NCBI GenBank assembly: GCA_037355855.1
Contig: CM074763.1
Location: forward strand, 3,782,001 to 3,846,000
Length of the DNA stretch: 64,000 nucleotides
Origin: Pseudo-nitzschia pungens
Lineage: Eukaryota; Bacillariophyta; Bacillariophyceae; Bacillariales; Bacillariaceae
Direction of reading: 5' to 3'
Part shown: piece by piece, positions 1 through 9,118 of the stretch
Numbering within the stretch: position 1 is the stretch's first letter
Layout: every line of letters starts with the position of its first letter
Made by a program: the position numbers and the translations under genes
The notes under the pieces: model-generated
Told to the model about the DNA's origin: nothing
Seen by the model: the letters and a program-made list of their open reading frames with translations, nothing else
Databases searched by the model: none

Positions 1-510
1 CAGTACATTACGGGTAAGTTACAAAAGGTACTAAGTTACGAAGTAAGGTTACTTCTTATTTTTATTACTGCTGATTGATTACGTTATGATTACGGTATTT
101 GGCTGCATCCACCGTTTCAGAGTATGGGGGCCAGACGTCATGGCACCAAAAATCTAGGTTCCGTGGAACAGTCTTTCCTTTTCTCTGAACAGCTCTGCCT
201 GTGTTTTTTGGTGGAACTTTTCCCAAGCGGTGACAAAGACTTGACACTTGATTGCAACAGATCATGCTCCTACACACCTTGCTAATAAACCGTCAGTTGG
301 AGCATCGTTGACAAGAAGCATTTGAAAAGAAATCGATAGGAAATAAAGTAGCTGACTATTCAAATCATCGCGCGGAGACATCACTGAAACAACTCGAAAA
401 CAAGAACACAACAATCCGATCGATAGACTCGTTTTCTGAACCAACAGTTTTGTAGCAAGCCAACCTTGTGCTAATCTCGATACAATTTTCTTGCAAGTCC
501 TTTCGCCACA
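1..510. other. 5' flank of the AMPK beta gene
   Basis: No open frame with a recognisable product is seen on either strand. The first 60 bases repeat short variants of the word gttac. The stretch presumably holds the promoter and 5' UTR of the + strand gene that starts at 511. No TATA box or other defined motif could be called with confidence. Confidence 0.4.
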
Positions 511-1668
511 ATGGGAAATCAACCATCCAACGGAGGAGTTCCGGGAGGACATCATGGGCAGAGCCCTGCAGATGACCAAAGAAGGCACCATGCCAACAAC
601 AGAGGTGGGAGCTCCTCTTATTCGGGATACAACGGCGGTGCTTATCCAACGTCATCCGGAGGAGGGGGGGGCACTGCTGCGTCGGGTGGTGTCGGGGGAC
701 AACAACACCAGCATCAGCAACACCATCCACATCAGGCACAGCAACACAACAAAGCAATGGCGCGATCGAGTAGTGATGCTTCCATGTCCGGTGTAGGGAC
801 TTCGGATGCTGATCCAACGGTGAAATCTGGAGGTCCTGCGGTTGAAAATTGGTTGGACGATGACACTGTACCGACAGTCTTTCGGTGGGAACACGGAGGT
901 CGACAGGTCTATATCACCGGCACCTTCAACGGATGGTCGCGTCAGATTCCGATGCATCGATCCGGTAACGACTTCACGTATATTCACAATCTCAAACGAG
1001 GAAAGCACGCCTTCAAATTTATTGTGGACGACGAATGGAGATTCGCCCCCGATCAGCCAACAGTCGCCGACATCGAGGGAAGAATCAATAACTTTATAGA
1101 CGTTACCGATTTCAAGCCGTACACGGGAGATCGCGAATTCGAAAAAGAAAAGGCGGCCGCGGAATACGGATTCATAGCCGACGAGGACGATACGACAGAG
1201 GTGAACGACAACGATGGTCCTGACCGAGACGGCGAAGTCTTTTCCCAAACGATGCCTGATATGGACGAGTACACAAAAGTAAGTTTGTTGCAACTGCATC
1301 GCATCGATTCGGACTTTATGCTATCGCATTGCGTTTCGGTGTGTCTCCAATTATTTCGGGTTGCACCAATGATTCTGTATCGCATATCATTTATCATTTT
1401 GTTTTTTTTTCCTTCTCGGAAACTCACCCCACACCTTGCGACAACAAAATCACAGGAACCGCCCCCGCTCCCTCCTCATTTGCGCCACATCATTCTCAAC
1501 AAGCCGCCACAGCTACAAGACACTGCTGCCTTGCCGGTTCCACAGCACGTTGCTTTGAATCATCTTTATTGTACTGCCATCAAGGACAACATGATGGTTC
1601 TTGGAATAACACAGCGATACAAAACCAAATTTGTTACGACTGTGTACTATTCACCGTGCGCCAAATAG
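511..1668 (+). CDS. AMP-activated protein kinase (SNF1/AMPK) beta subunit, two exons
   Basis: Regulatory scaffold subunit of the heterotrimeric SNF1/AMPK energy-sensing kinase. Exon 1 is 511-1278 (256 aa) and exon 2 is 1456-1668 (70 aa plus TAG), giving 326 aa. The ATG at 511 is favoured because the N-terminus MGNQPSNGG fits an N-myristoylation signal, as in AMPK beta proteins. A low-complexity Gly/Ser/His/Gln region follows. Residues about 115-195 form a glycogen-binding CBM48-type module (FRWEHGGRQVYITGTFNGW, then KRGKHAFKFIVDDEWRF). Exon 2 is the C-terminal interaction domain (PPPLPPHLRHIILN, then PVPQHVALNHLYCTAIKDN and an Arg/Lys-rich YKTKFVTTVYY end). An AATAAA lies at 1742. The next gene is convergent. 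Family assignment is secure; kinase partners are not in the window. Confidence 0.93.
   Translation: MGNQPSNGGVPGGHHGQSPADDQRRHHANNRGGSSSYSGYNGGAYPTSSGGGGGTAASGGVGGQQHQHQQHHPHQAQQHNKAMARSSSDASMSGVGTSDADPTVKSGGPAVENWLDDDTVPTVFRWEHGGRQVYITGTFNGWSRQIPMHRSGNDFTYIHNLKRGKHAFKFIVDDEWRFAPDQPTVADIEGRINNFIDVTDFKPYTGDREFEKEKAAAEYGFIADEDDTTEVNDNDGPDRDGEVFSQTMPDMDEYTKVSLLQLHRIDSDFMLSHCVSVCLQLFRVAPMILYRISFIILFFFPSRKLTPHLATTKSQEPPPLPPHLRHIILNKPPQLQDTAALPVPQHVALNHLYCTAIKDNMMVLGITQRYKTKFVTTVYYSPCAK
1279..1455 (+). other. Spliceosomal intron in the AMPK beta gene
   Basis: Phase-0 intron of 177 nt. The donor is gtaagt directly after the Lys codon at 1276-1278, and the acceptor is acag before GAA at 1456. The T-rich run ttttgttttttttcc lies inside it. 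The length is a multiple of three and it contains no in-frame stop, so an unspliced mRNA would still read into exon 2. The residues it would encode are hydrophobic and unlike any AMPK beta, which supports its removal. Confidence 0.85.
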
Positions 1669-2044
1669 TGCGAGTACAGAAAAAGAATCCCGTCGATCTT
1701 CCTCTCACAGTTTAAACCAGAGGAGGTTGACAAATTTATGCAATAAATTTTGTTGTACGTATGCAGACCTAATCGGTGAAAAGTTTATGGCTAAAGACTA
1801 ATTTTAGTATCGAATTCTAAAATTTTCATACGAGTACAGCGGAAACGGATTCGTGATGGACGTAACTTGGAATACTTGTGACACCACCTTTAAGTACTGC
1901 ATGCAGTATTGATTCAATCAGTGAAACAAGGGTATATCAATCAGCGAAGTGCTACGTCAAGGATTGCCGAGTTATCGAATTCCCAAACAAACTGGTCTGC
2001 TCGTGCTTTGTTATAAATTGTTCCAACCTCGGTTACTTTGATCT
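1669..2044. other. Convergent 3' UTR region
   Basis: This 376-bp stretch lies between two stop codons facing each other. It has the AATAAA of the + gene at 1742-1747 and AT-rich sequence. No gene is seen. Confidence 0.5.
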
Positions 2045-2736
2045 CTAGAACCCATCGTTGCGGAACCCGCCATCGTTCGATCCGTATCCACCGCTTCCAT
2101 AGCCTCCACTGTTGTCTCTGAAATCGTTTCTGCGAGGAGCTCCCTGGACGTATGCTCCCATTGGCCCCGTTACATTCTGTGCCTTGATCTTCCCGTTGGT
2201 AGGATCTTCCATGGTCGTAAATTCGACTGGTTCTCCCTCCTGTGATCGGGGAAACCAGCGGATCCATGTTGTACGCATCAACGCGTGAAAAGGCAACATT
2301 TTGGGAAAAGGTTGCAGATGGGAGTTGAAGAAGTGGAATGAAGATCAGACAACGGAGGGAGGAACGTATAATCTTACGATTGATTGACGGCATTCGTTTC
2401 ATTCATCCCGATTTGTAAACCCCAAACACCTCATTGATCCAAAACAGGTTTCTCGCGATTCCATCCGGAACGATGTATTCACAACACTCTACTTACGGCC
2501 AAAGATCGGAATCCTTCGGCATGAACCGCAGTTTGATGGACAAAAACATCATCACTACCATCGTCGGGAATGATAAAACCAAATCCTTTCTTTACGTCGA
2601 ACCATTTCACGGTTCCCGACGAAATGCTGTCCGAAAAACACCGAATGCTCAGGGGAGTGTTGATGGCAAATCTGTTTGCAGCAGAGACACGGCTGGCAGA
2701 GACCCGAGCAGCAGACTTGAGAATAGATCCATACAT
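2045..2736 (-). CDS. Cold-shock-domain RNA-binding protein with an organelle-type presequence, two exons
   Basis: Small single-stranded RNA/DNA-binding protein of the CspA/Y-box fold. Exon 1 runs 2736-2497 (80 aa) and exon 2 runs 2239-2045 (64 aa plus TAG), giving 144 aa. The phase-0 intron 2496-2240 has donor gtaagt and acceptor cacag. The first real ATG is at 2736; an in-frame extension upstream has no ATG. Residues 1-35 ([17 protein letters not shown], then [13 protein letters not shown]) are rich in Arg, Ser and Ala and nearly free of acids, typical of a mitochondrial presequence. The cold-shock domain follows: [15 protein letters not shown] with RNP1 KGFGFI, then RNP2-like DVFVHQ, then EGEPVEFTT. 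The C-terminus is a Gly/Arg/Asn/Asp-rich tail. Mitochondrial targeting is inferred; a plastid target is less likely because no signal peptide is visible. Confidence 0.9.
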
Positions 2737-4414
2737 TTTCAGTTGATTTTTGGGACTGTTGCTTACTGTACAAACTGAGAGTGGGTGCAATGTGTATCGA
2801 ACGTTTGTTGAGTAGTTGATCGCATTGTCAACAAGAATTCAAAGACTACTCCATTCGCTCTTTTCCCTAATACGAAGTATTTCACGAAGACTTTTCACGA
2901 ACGTTCGTGATTGATTCAGCAAAAGGTTGGTGGCCGAAGTAAAATGGACAGCGGGCGCACAAACCCTTTCCGCGACTTCACCATGCACGGACGACCTACC
3001 GACCCCTAAGGTATCCTCGCGTAAACAAAAGGACTGTTCTACAGCAGGCAATAACCTTCTTATGATGAAGTGTCATGAAATAGGTTCAATTTCAAACAGA
3101 AGCATTCAAAAGCGGATTTGTGTGGTTGCATTAAGACCTAGTGCAGATTATCATAAAATTGGTGGAACACAATAAATAATAATAATGATGATGAGACAAA
3201 AAATGTGTGTGTTGCAGTATACATGATATATCCCATTCAACTTCCATCATAGTACCTTTCATGGCCTTGGGTTCAAACATCCCCATTGCTTTTTGGTTTG
3301 ATCCTTGTAACTTACACAACGACACTTGCTTTAGGAAGGCCTTGTAATACCACATCAACAGAAACAATAAAAATTCCAAATGTTTTCAGAAACTCTGACA
3401 AGAAGCATACTAGTAGCTGTGCAAAGAGCACAATCAGACTTGTTTCAGGATGGGAATACTATTGAATTTTGCAAGTCAATGGTCCTCATCATTTGGACTC
3501 AATAAAGGAAAATGGGTCCTAATTGAAGAATACCCATTGCTAATACAGTTATTCCTCTTTGGATCATCGTTCTTTGCTTTATGCCTACTACTAGTACTAG
3601 TAGTCTAATGGGAGTCAACCAGACAATTCATGTGAGCATACCTACTTACCAGTTCACAGTTCCTGTACACCACATGCCATCAGCTGATAATATTATTCCA
3701 TAGCTGTTCATACAGTACTATCATACTCATCATATTCTGTATGTAGGCCTATCTAAATTCTCAGAGCTCCCAGACCATTTGAAAAATTACAAAGAAAACG
3801 GATGTACTTATGAGCCTTGCAAGAAACAAGCCTGCAGGTACAGAGCTGTGGCTTACTGCTGCAACGCAATGCTCTCCCGTGTTATAGGTGGAACCCCAGA
3901 AGGCTGGAACAATGACGAGGCGATTCATTGACGACTTACGGGGACAGTGAATGTTATTACGAGCCTTGCAAGAATTAACCCTGTACAATCTACAAAATGT
4001 ACATATGCTCCCTATCTGCAATATTAGGTGATGAGAATGTAGTCATTGACACTCATAACCTTCAAATTGTATGTACCTATGCTCCTTACTTTTGTAATTG
4101 TATGTAGTTTGGTATGGGTATCCAGGATAGAGCAGGTATCTTAAGACCACATACCAGAAGAAAAAAGTCACTTGGGGGGTACTAGGGGACATTGTGCAGT
4201 CAGAGCATCACAGATGCATGCTGGCACATGCTGACTCATGCCATTTGTCAGTTTCTTCTGCACAGAAAGAGGAAGAGCAATAGTAAAATTCATTAAAACC
4301 AAGTGGAAGTGTCTCATTTGATACCCACTACTTTACTCTGTAATTTAACAGAATCTCCTTCCACTCCACAGACAAAAAGAGTACCTGTGTAATGCTTTGG
4401 TTTTTGAGGATACA
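2737..4414. other. No gene recognised
   Basis: Both strands were read. Only short open frames without family features occur. Visible structure is limited to an ATA/ATG-type microsatellite near 3170-3195 and the phrase gagccttgcaagaa, which occurs twice about 150 bp apart (near 3811 and 3961). This may be decayed repeat DNA or regulatory sequence upstream of the cold-shock gene. Confidence 0.4.
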
Positions 4415-5244
4415 GGAATAATAATAATATACTTATTTAAGTAACTTTAACCACCAAAGGTGGAGCTCAATTACTCAGTCCATAACCAGACTTTAACGTC
4501 ACCTCCATCAAGGAGTCAGGACCCCACGTAGTAGAATGACAAAAACAAAACAAACCTTGGATAACAAGTAGGGAAATAAACAAGCAAGTCCCACAAAAAG
4601 AGAGACTTGGAAGGAGATACAGGGGAATGGAAGAGAGTGGGAGACGTTTGGACAAAAATTTTGTCCACATTTGGACAAAAATTATTGTCCAATAAATTAT
4701 TGTCCAAGTTTGAACAAAAATTATCATCCAATAAACTATTATCCACGTCTTGACAATAAGTACTATCCACTATTGTATGCACACCTTCAATATACAGAAG
4801 TTCCTGGTAGTAGGGAAATTATATGGCACTGGATAAGAAACAGGAGAAGCACCAAGTCAGGATTAAAAAGTTCAGGATGAAAGAGGCAAAGACATGCTTA
4901 GGACCCATGATGCCACGCACGCATCAGGGCAGCGTCCTGATGGTATGGCTGCACTGGTTGAACAGGTGCTGCAAATTGTTTCGTGGCAAGATGGATGGTT
5001 GCAAGCCATTGCCTCCTGGCAGTGAGGATTTAACCTTGGAGAACTTAGAGGGGAATTTGTAGGAGGGAGTGAGACTGGGGAAGAGCACCAGCTGCACCAA
5101 TGGCCAATTCAGAGGAAATGGAAGCATCAAGCCATTGGTGTTGTTCAGCCTCAAGTGTTCCCCCAGGACCATGGAGATGTTCATTCCAATATGTCCAGAG
5201 ATCCCAGCAAGTGAGAAAGAACTAATGGATGATAGCTGTGGCCC
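4415..5244 (-). mobile_element. Decayed 3' end of a LINE, same family as LINE-1 and LINE-2
   Basis: The left end has the same AAT-repeat tail and conserved 3' sequence as the LINEs at 24,115 and 44,041: on the minus strand an AGTCTG..CAGACT-like hairpin (here damaged), then ccacctttggtgg, then TTATTATTATT. Bases about 4,920-5,244 match the C-terminal ORF2 stretch seen at 24,440-24,770, for example ggtatggctgcactggttg and ggatgatagctgtggcc. Frameshifts and substitutions have destroyed coding. It stops abruptly at 5,244 where a gypsy-type LTR begins. Confidence 0.75.
4650..4785. repeat. Palindromic minisatellite inside the LINE relic
   Basis: About five imperfect units of ggacaaaaattNttgtcc or ttgtccaataaattattg alternate, so each unit is close to self-complementary. 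The clearest palindrome is GGACAAAAATTTTGTCC near 4651. No equivalent is present in the 3' UTRs of LINE-1 or LINE-2, so the array arose in this copy. Confidence 0.7.
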
Positions 5245-5583
5245 TGTAACACTCTAGGGTAGAGCTAGGTAGAGTGATACAGGATGGAGGTATTTTAAAG
5301 ATGAATGTGTTATGAAGAGAATGGTTGAATACTTTACAAGATGGGAATGATTCCTTGAGTATGGGATGAATGACTAAGTAATGATATCAATAATCACCAG
5401 CAGCTCGTATTTATCTTGATATTTGAAATATTCAATCAGCATCGGATTGTATATGTATTCTTGTACATTGGGTATTCAGTATATGTATTTGAATATCATA
5501 CATATTCTTGTGTATTGAAGCACATGAGGGATTCAATGAATCATTTAGAGCTTCTCATAGTGAAGCTATGTCAGCATGTGACA
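5245..5583 (-). mobile_element. Degenerate gypsy LTR
   Basis: It begins tgtaacactctagggtagag and ends gctatgtcagcatgtgaca. Compare the Gypsy C LTRs: tgttacactctaaggtagaa at the start and gctagcatgtcaca at the end. The same outward phrase follows in both (here tagttccccaatgatta, there tagtgcctcatgattag). Weaker matches occur between, such as tgtatttgaatat. This is an old relative of Gypsy C in minus orientation, inserted in the LINE relic. Confidence 0.65.
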
Positions 5584-6031
5584 TAGTTCCCCAATGATTA
5601 AGTGAATTTTGCATGTGGTTCGATAGTATAGGTTTGGAGTTGAGTAGTATCAATGGAACACATATGCTTGCTTAGAGAATCAGTTGGCGTTGATCTATTT
5701 GATGATATATGGTAATGTAGATCAAACTGGGATTGAAGAAGGTTCTTTGTGATACTCAAGGAATCAAAGATTTGTTTCTTGTTCTTTAGAAGGGTCACAA
5801 GGACATGTTAAAAATAGAAAAAGAGTCAAAGAAAATTCTTTTCCTCCCCCAACTGTGATGTAACTCTCCGGGTAGTGGAGCTGATTTTGGAAGTCGATTG
5901 CTCTTTAGGCATAAAAACACCTCCTGCTGTGATGAGTAAAGGTAGGTGAAAATCTGGAGCTGGATGTTTGATTTGTATCTGCGATCTGTGAAAGCAGAGA
6001 GGGGACACATTGTTAGTTGTGTGTTGAATTA
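5584..6031 (-). mobile_element. Decayed internal part of the gypsy relic
   Basis: The sequence continues outward from the LTR end as expected for the 3' internal region of a minus-strand gypsy. No intact pol frame survives and I cannot identify protein motifs. It ends at 6,031 where LINE-0 starts, so the other half of the relic would lie beyond the window. Confidence 0.4.
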
Positions 6032-7454
6032 CAATTTTGCGACGCGCGATTTTGTCCGACGTTCCGATGTTCCAGTACTTAAAACACGTAGATTTCTACA
6101 CAACTTTCCCCTTTGATATCTCACTCACTTCCAAAGCTCCTACAACAAAACCAAGCACTACACCTATTAACAGAGACCTCCCCTATCTGATTCTGCTGTT
6201 TGTTTGGCTGCTCCTTGCTTCCTTTGGTTGCTGTGGTTGCTTGTTTTCTCGGTCAGTCGATCGATTCGGCAGCAACACAAGCAAAAGGACACATAATTTT
6301 CTACAGCAAGCCCAGTACTTATTCTACAGCTGCTCCTCTTTTGGATTCTGCTTTGTCTCCGAGCTCGGTTTGTTTTCCGATCTGTTTTCAAGCTACCTTA
6401 TTATTTAACGCTATACAGTCTTTCAAGCCCCTTAAGTGATATCCACTTAACGTTCTACATTCTTCAAGGTTCCTTGCTGAGTTCCCTAAGTCTTTTCAAG
6501 TTGAAGTTGTCAAACACATACAAACCCCCCTTCTAGAAGGTTCCTACGCGCTGATCCTTAAGTATTTGCAAGTTCGCGCGAGCATATCTTCCAGTTCCCC
6601 CTTTATTTTCAAGCCAATTGCCCACCACTCCTTAAGTGTTTATCACTTAAGAGTACCCCTGTTTCCTAGCCAAGCCCCCTAGTCCCTAAGTGTTTTCACT
6701 TAAGGCTCCCCCTACTACACCTGTTTTCAAGCCAAGACCAACCGATCCCTAAGTACCTCCTACTTATTGCACTCTTGTTTCCAAGACTACAGCTACTACC
6801 GCCCCTTGTTTTCAAGACTACAATTTCCCTGGTCCCTAAGTGTTCGCGAGTTCCCTGATCCCTAAGTGTTTTCGCTATTAAGCAACCCCAACTTGAACTT
6901 CAAGTTCGACACTGTTTTCAAGATACAAGCCTCCCTCTGGTCCCTAGGTGTTTCTACTAAAGCCCCTGTTTTCAAGCAAGCAGCTTCCCTGGTCCCTAAG
7001 TGTCTCGCTCAAGGTACCTGTTTTCAAGCCAATTGCCCCCGGATACTGTTTCCACTGCTTCCCTGGTCCCTAAGTGTCGCGCTCAAGGTCCTTGTTTTCA
7101 AGCCAATTGCCCCTGGATACTGTTTCCACTTATAAGTACTTGCGAGTTTGAACTTCAAGTACCCTCCTGACCCTTTAAGTGTGCCCTGCCATTGATATCC
7201 CCTGGTCCCTAAGTGTTCCTACTAAAGCCCCTGTTTTCAAGCAAGCAGCTTCCCTGGTCCCTAATTGCCTCGCTCAAGGTCAAGCCAGTTTGTTTCTACA
7301 TGATTTGCAGTGGTCTACTGGAGTTTCTAAATTCTGTAACTCCAGAGCACCTCTGTGGGTTTCGAACGTGACTCTTCTGGTAGTGCTCCAGTCCTTTTTT
7401 GGTTCCTCTGGAGTACCCTGTTTCCCAGCATACAACCTATCAACCTATCAACTT
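6032..7454 (+). repeat. LINE-0 5' UTR, head and hairpin-rich part
   Basis: The head matches the heads of the non-autonomous copies at 20138, 27722 and 52403: gattttgtccgacgttccga, ccagtac, cgtagatttctacacaac, then acacataattttctacagca about 250 bp later. From about 6430 the sequence is a degenerate series built on ccctaagtgttttc/cttaag words that form short inverted repeats, such as ctaagtgttttcacttaag near 6688. No coding frame is credible. Confidence 0.75.
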
Positions 7455-9060
7455 GCATTTGCCCGCAACCGGTGCTTCTCCTGCCCCGGCCTTTGTCATC
7501 ACCTGGCACTTTTACATCCAAGAGGCGTGTCTGCTGTTGTTCCAGCACACAACAGCTTGCTTTTTAGCTTTTGTCTGCCCTCAACCGGTGCTTATCCTGC
7601 CCCGGCCATTGTCATCACCTGGCACTTTTCCATTCAAGCGGCGTGTCTGCTGTTGCCCCAGCACCCACCAGGTTGATTTTCAGTTGTTGCTTTGCCCTCA
7701 ACCGGTGCTTCTCCTGCCCCGGCCTTTGTCATCACCTGGCACTTTTCCATCCAAGCGGCGTGTCTGCTGTTGCCCCAGCACCCAACAGGTTGCTTTTCAG
7801 TTGGTGCTTTGCACTCAACCGGTGCTTCTCCTGCCCCGGCCATTGTCAGCACCTGGCACTTCACCATTCAAGCGCGGCGTTTCAGTTGGTGCCCCTGCAC
7901 TCCACTAGAGGTTTTCTGCTGTTGTTTGCCCTCAACCGGTGCTTCTCCTGCCCCGGCCTTTGTCATCACCTGGCACTTCTACATCCAAGAGGCGTGTCTG
8001 CTGTTGCTCCAGCCCCCACCAGGTTGCTTTACAGCTGTTGCTTTGCCCTCAACCGGTGCTTCTCCTGCCCCGGCCTTTGTCATCACCTGGCACTTTTCCA
8101 TCCAAGCTGCGTGTCTGCTGTTGCCCCATCACCCAACAGGTTGCTTTTCAGCTGTTTCTTTGCCCTCAACCGGTGCTTCTCCTGCCCCGGCCTTTGTCAT
8201 CCCCTGGCACTTTTACATCAAAGGGGCTTGTCTGCTGCTGCTCCAGCACCCAACAGCTTGCTTTTCGGCTGTTGTTTGCCCTCAACCGGTGCTTCTCCTG
8301 CCCCGGCCATTGTCAGCACCTGGCACTTCTCCATTCAAGCGCGGCGTTTCAGTTGGTGCCCCTGCACTCCACTAAAGGTTTCTCTGCTGTTGTTTGCCCT
8401 CAACCGGTGCTTCTCCTGCCCCGGCCTTTGCTCTCCACCGGTGCTTCTCCTGCCCCGGCCTTTGTCATCACCTGGCACTTTTCCATCCAAGCTGCGTGTC
8501 TGCTGTTGCCCCAGCACCCACCAGGTTGATTTTCAGTTGTTGCTTTGCCCTCAACCGGTGCTTCTCCTGCCCCGGCCTTTGTCATCACCTGGCACTTTTC
8601 CATCCAAGCGGCGTGTCTGCTGTTGCCCCAGCACCCAACAGGTTGCTTTTCAGTTGTTGCTTTGCACTCAACCGGTGCTTCTCCTGCCCTGGCCTTTGTC
8701 ATCCCCTGGCACTTTTACATCCAAGAGGCGTGTCTGCTGCTGCTCCAGCACCCAACAGCTTGCTTTTCGGCTGTTGTTTGCCCTCAACCGGTGCTTCTCC
8801 TGCCCCGGCCATTGTCAGCACCTGGCACTTCACCATTCAAGCGCGGCGTTTCAGTTGGTGCCCCTGCACTCCACTAGAGGTTTTCTGCTGTTGTTTGCCC
8901 TCAACCGGTGCTTCTCCTGCCCCGGCCATTGTCATCCCCTGACACTTCTCCATCCAAGCTTGGCGTTTCTGTTGCTGCCCCTGCACTTCACTTGCAGTTT
9001 TCTGCTGTTGCCCCGGCTGTTGCTATCACCTGGCATCTTTACCTCCAACGCGGCGCCTCT
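7455..9060 (+). repeat. 117-bp tandem monomer array in the LINE-0 5' UTR
   Basis: The core ccggtgcttctcctgccccg recurs at about 7469, 7585, 7702, 7819, 7936, 8053, 8170, 8286, 8404, 8438, 8555, 8672, 8788 and 8905, a period of 116-118 bp with one short unit. Two monomer classes alternate, one carrying gcggcgtgtctgctgttgcc and one carrying gcgcggcgtttcagttggtg. The period is close to 39 codons and the array has no stops in the ORF1 frame. Its position just before ORF1 resembles the promoter monomers of some mammalian L1 elements, so a promoter role is inferred. Confidence 0.85.
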
Positions 9061-9118
9061 GTTTTTCCTTCTGCCCTCAGCTGGTGTCTCTGCACTCAGC
9101 TGCTCCACTTCTGGTACA

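Noticed and set aside
2737..2790. Upstream extension of the cold-shock protein.
   Set aside because: It has no ATG, and the targeting-like N-terminus begins precisely at the ATG at 2736.
7455..9060. Possible CRISPR-like array because a 20-bp core recurs at regular spacing.
   Set aside because: The sequence between the cores is itself repeated; there are no unique spacers, and the context is a eukaryotic LINE.
7571..9118. A 500-codon open frame through the CCGGTG repeats, which could be read as part of a 1,410-residue protein.
   Set aside because: No ATG begins it, other frames are also open because monomers are pyrimidine-rich and the period is close to 3n, and the position is that of a 5' UTR. 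ORF1 is started at ATG 9119.
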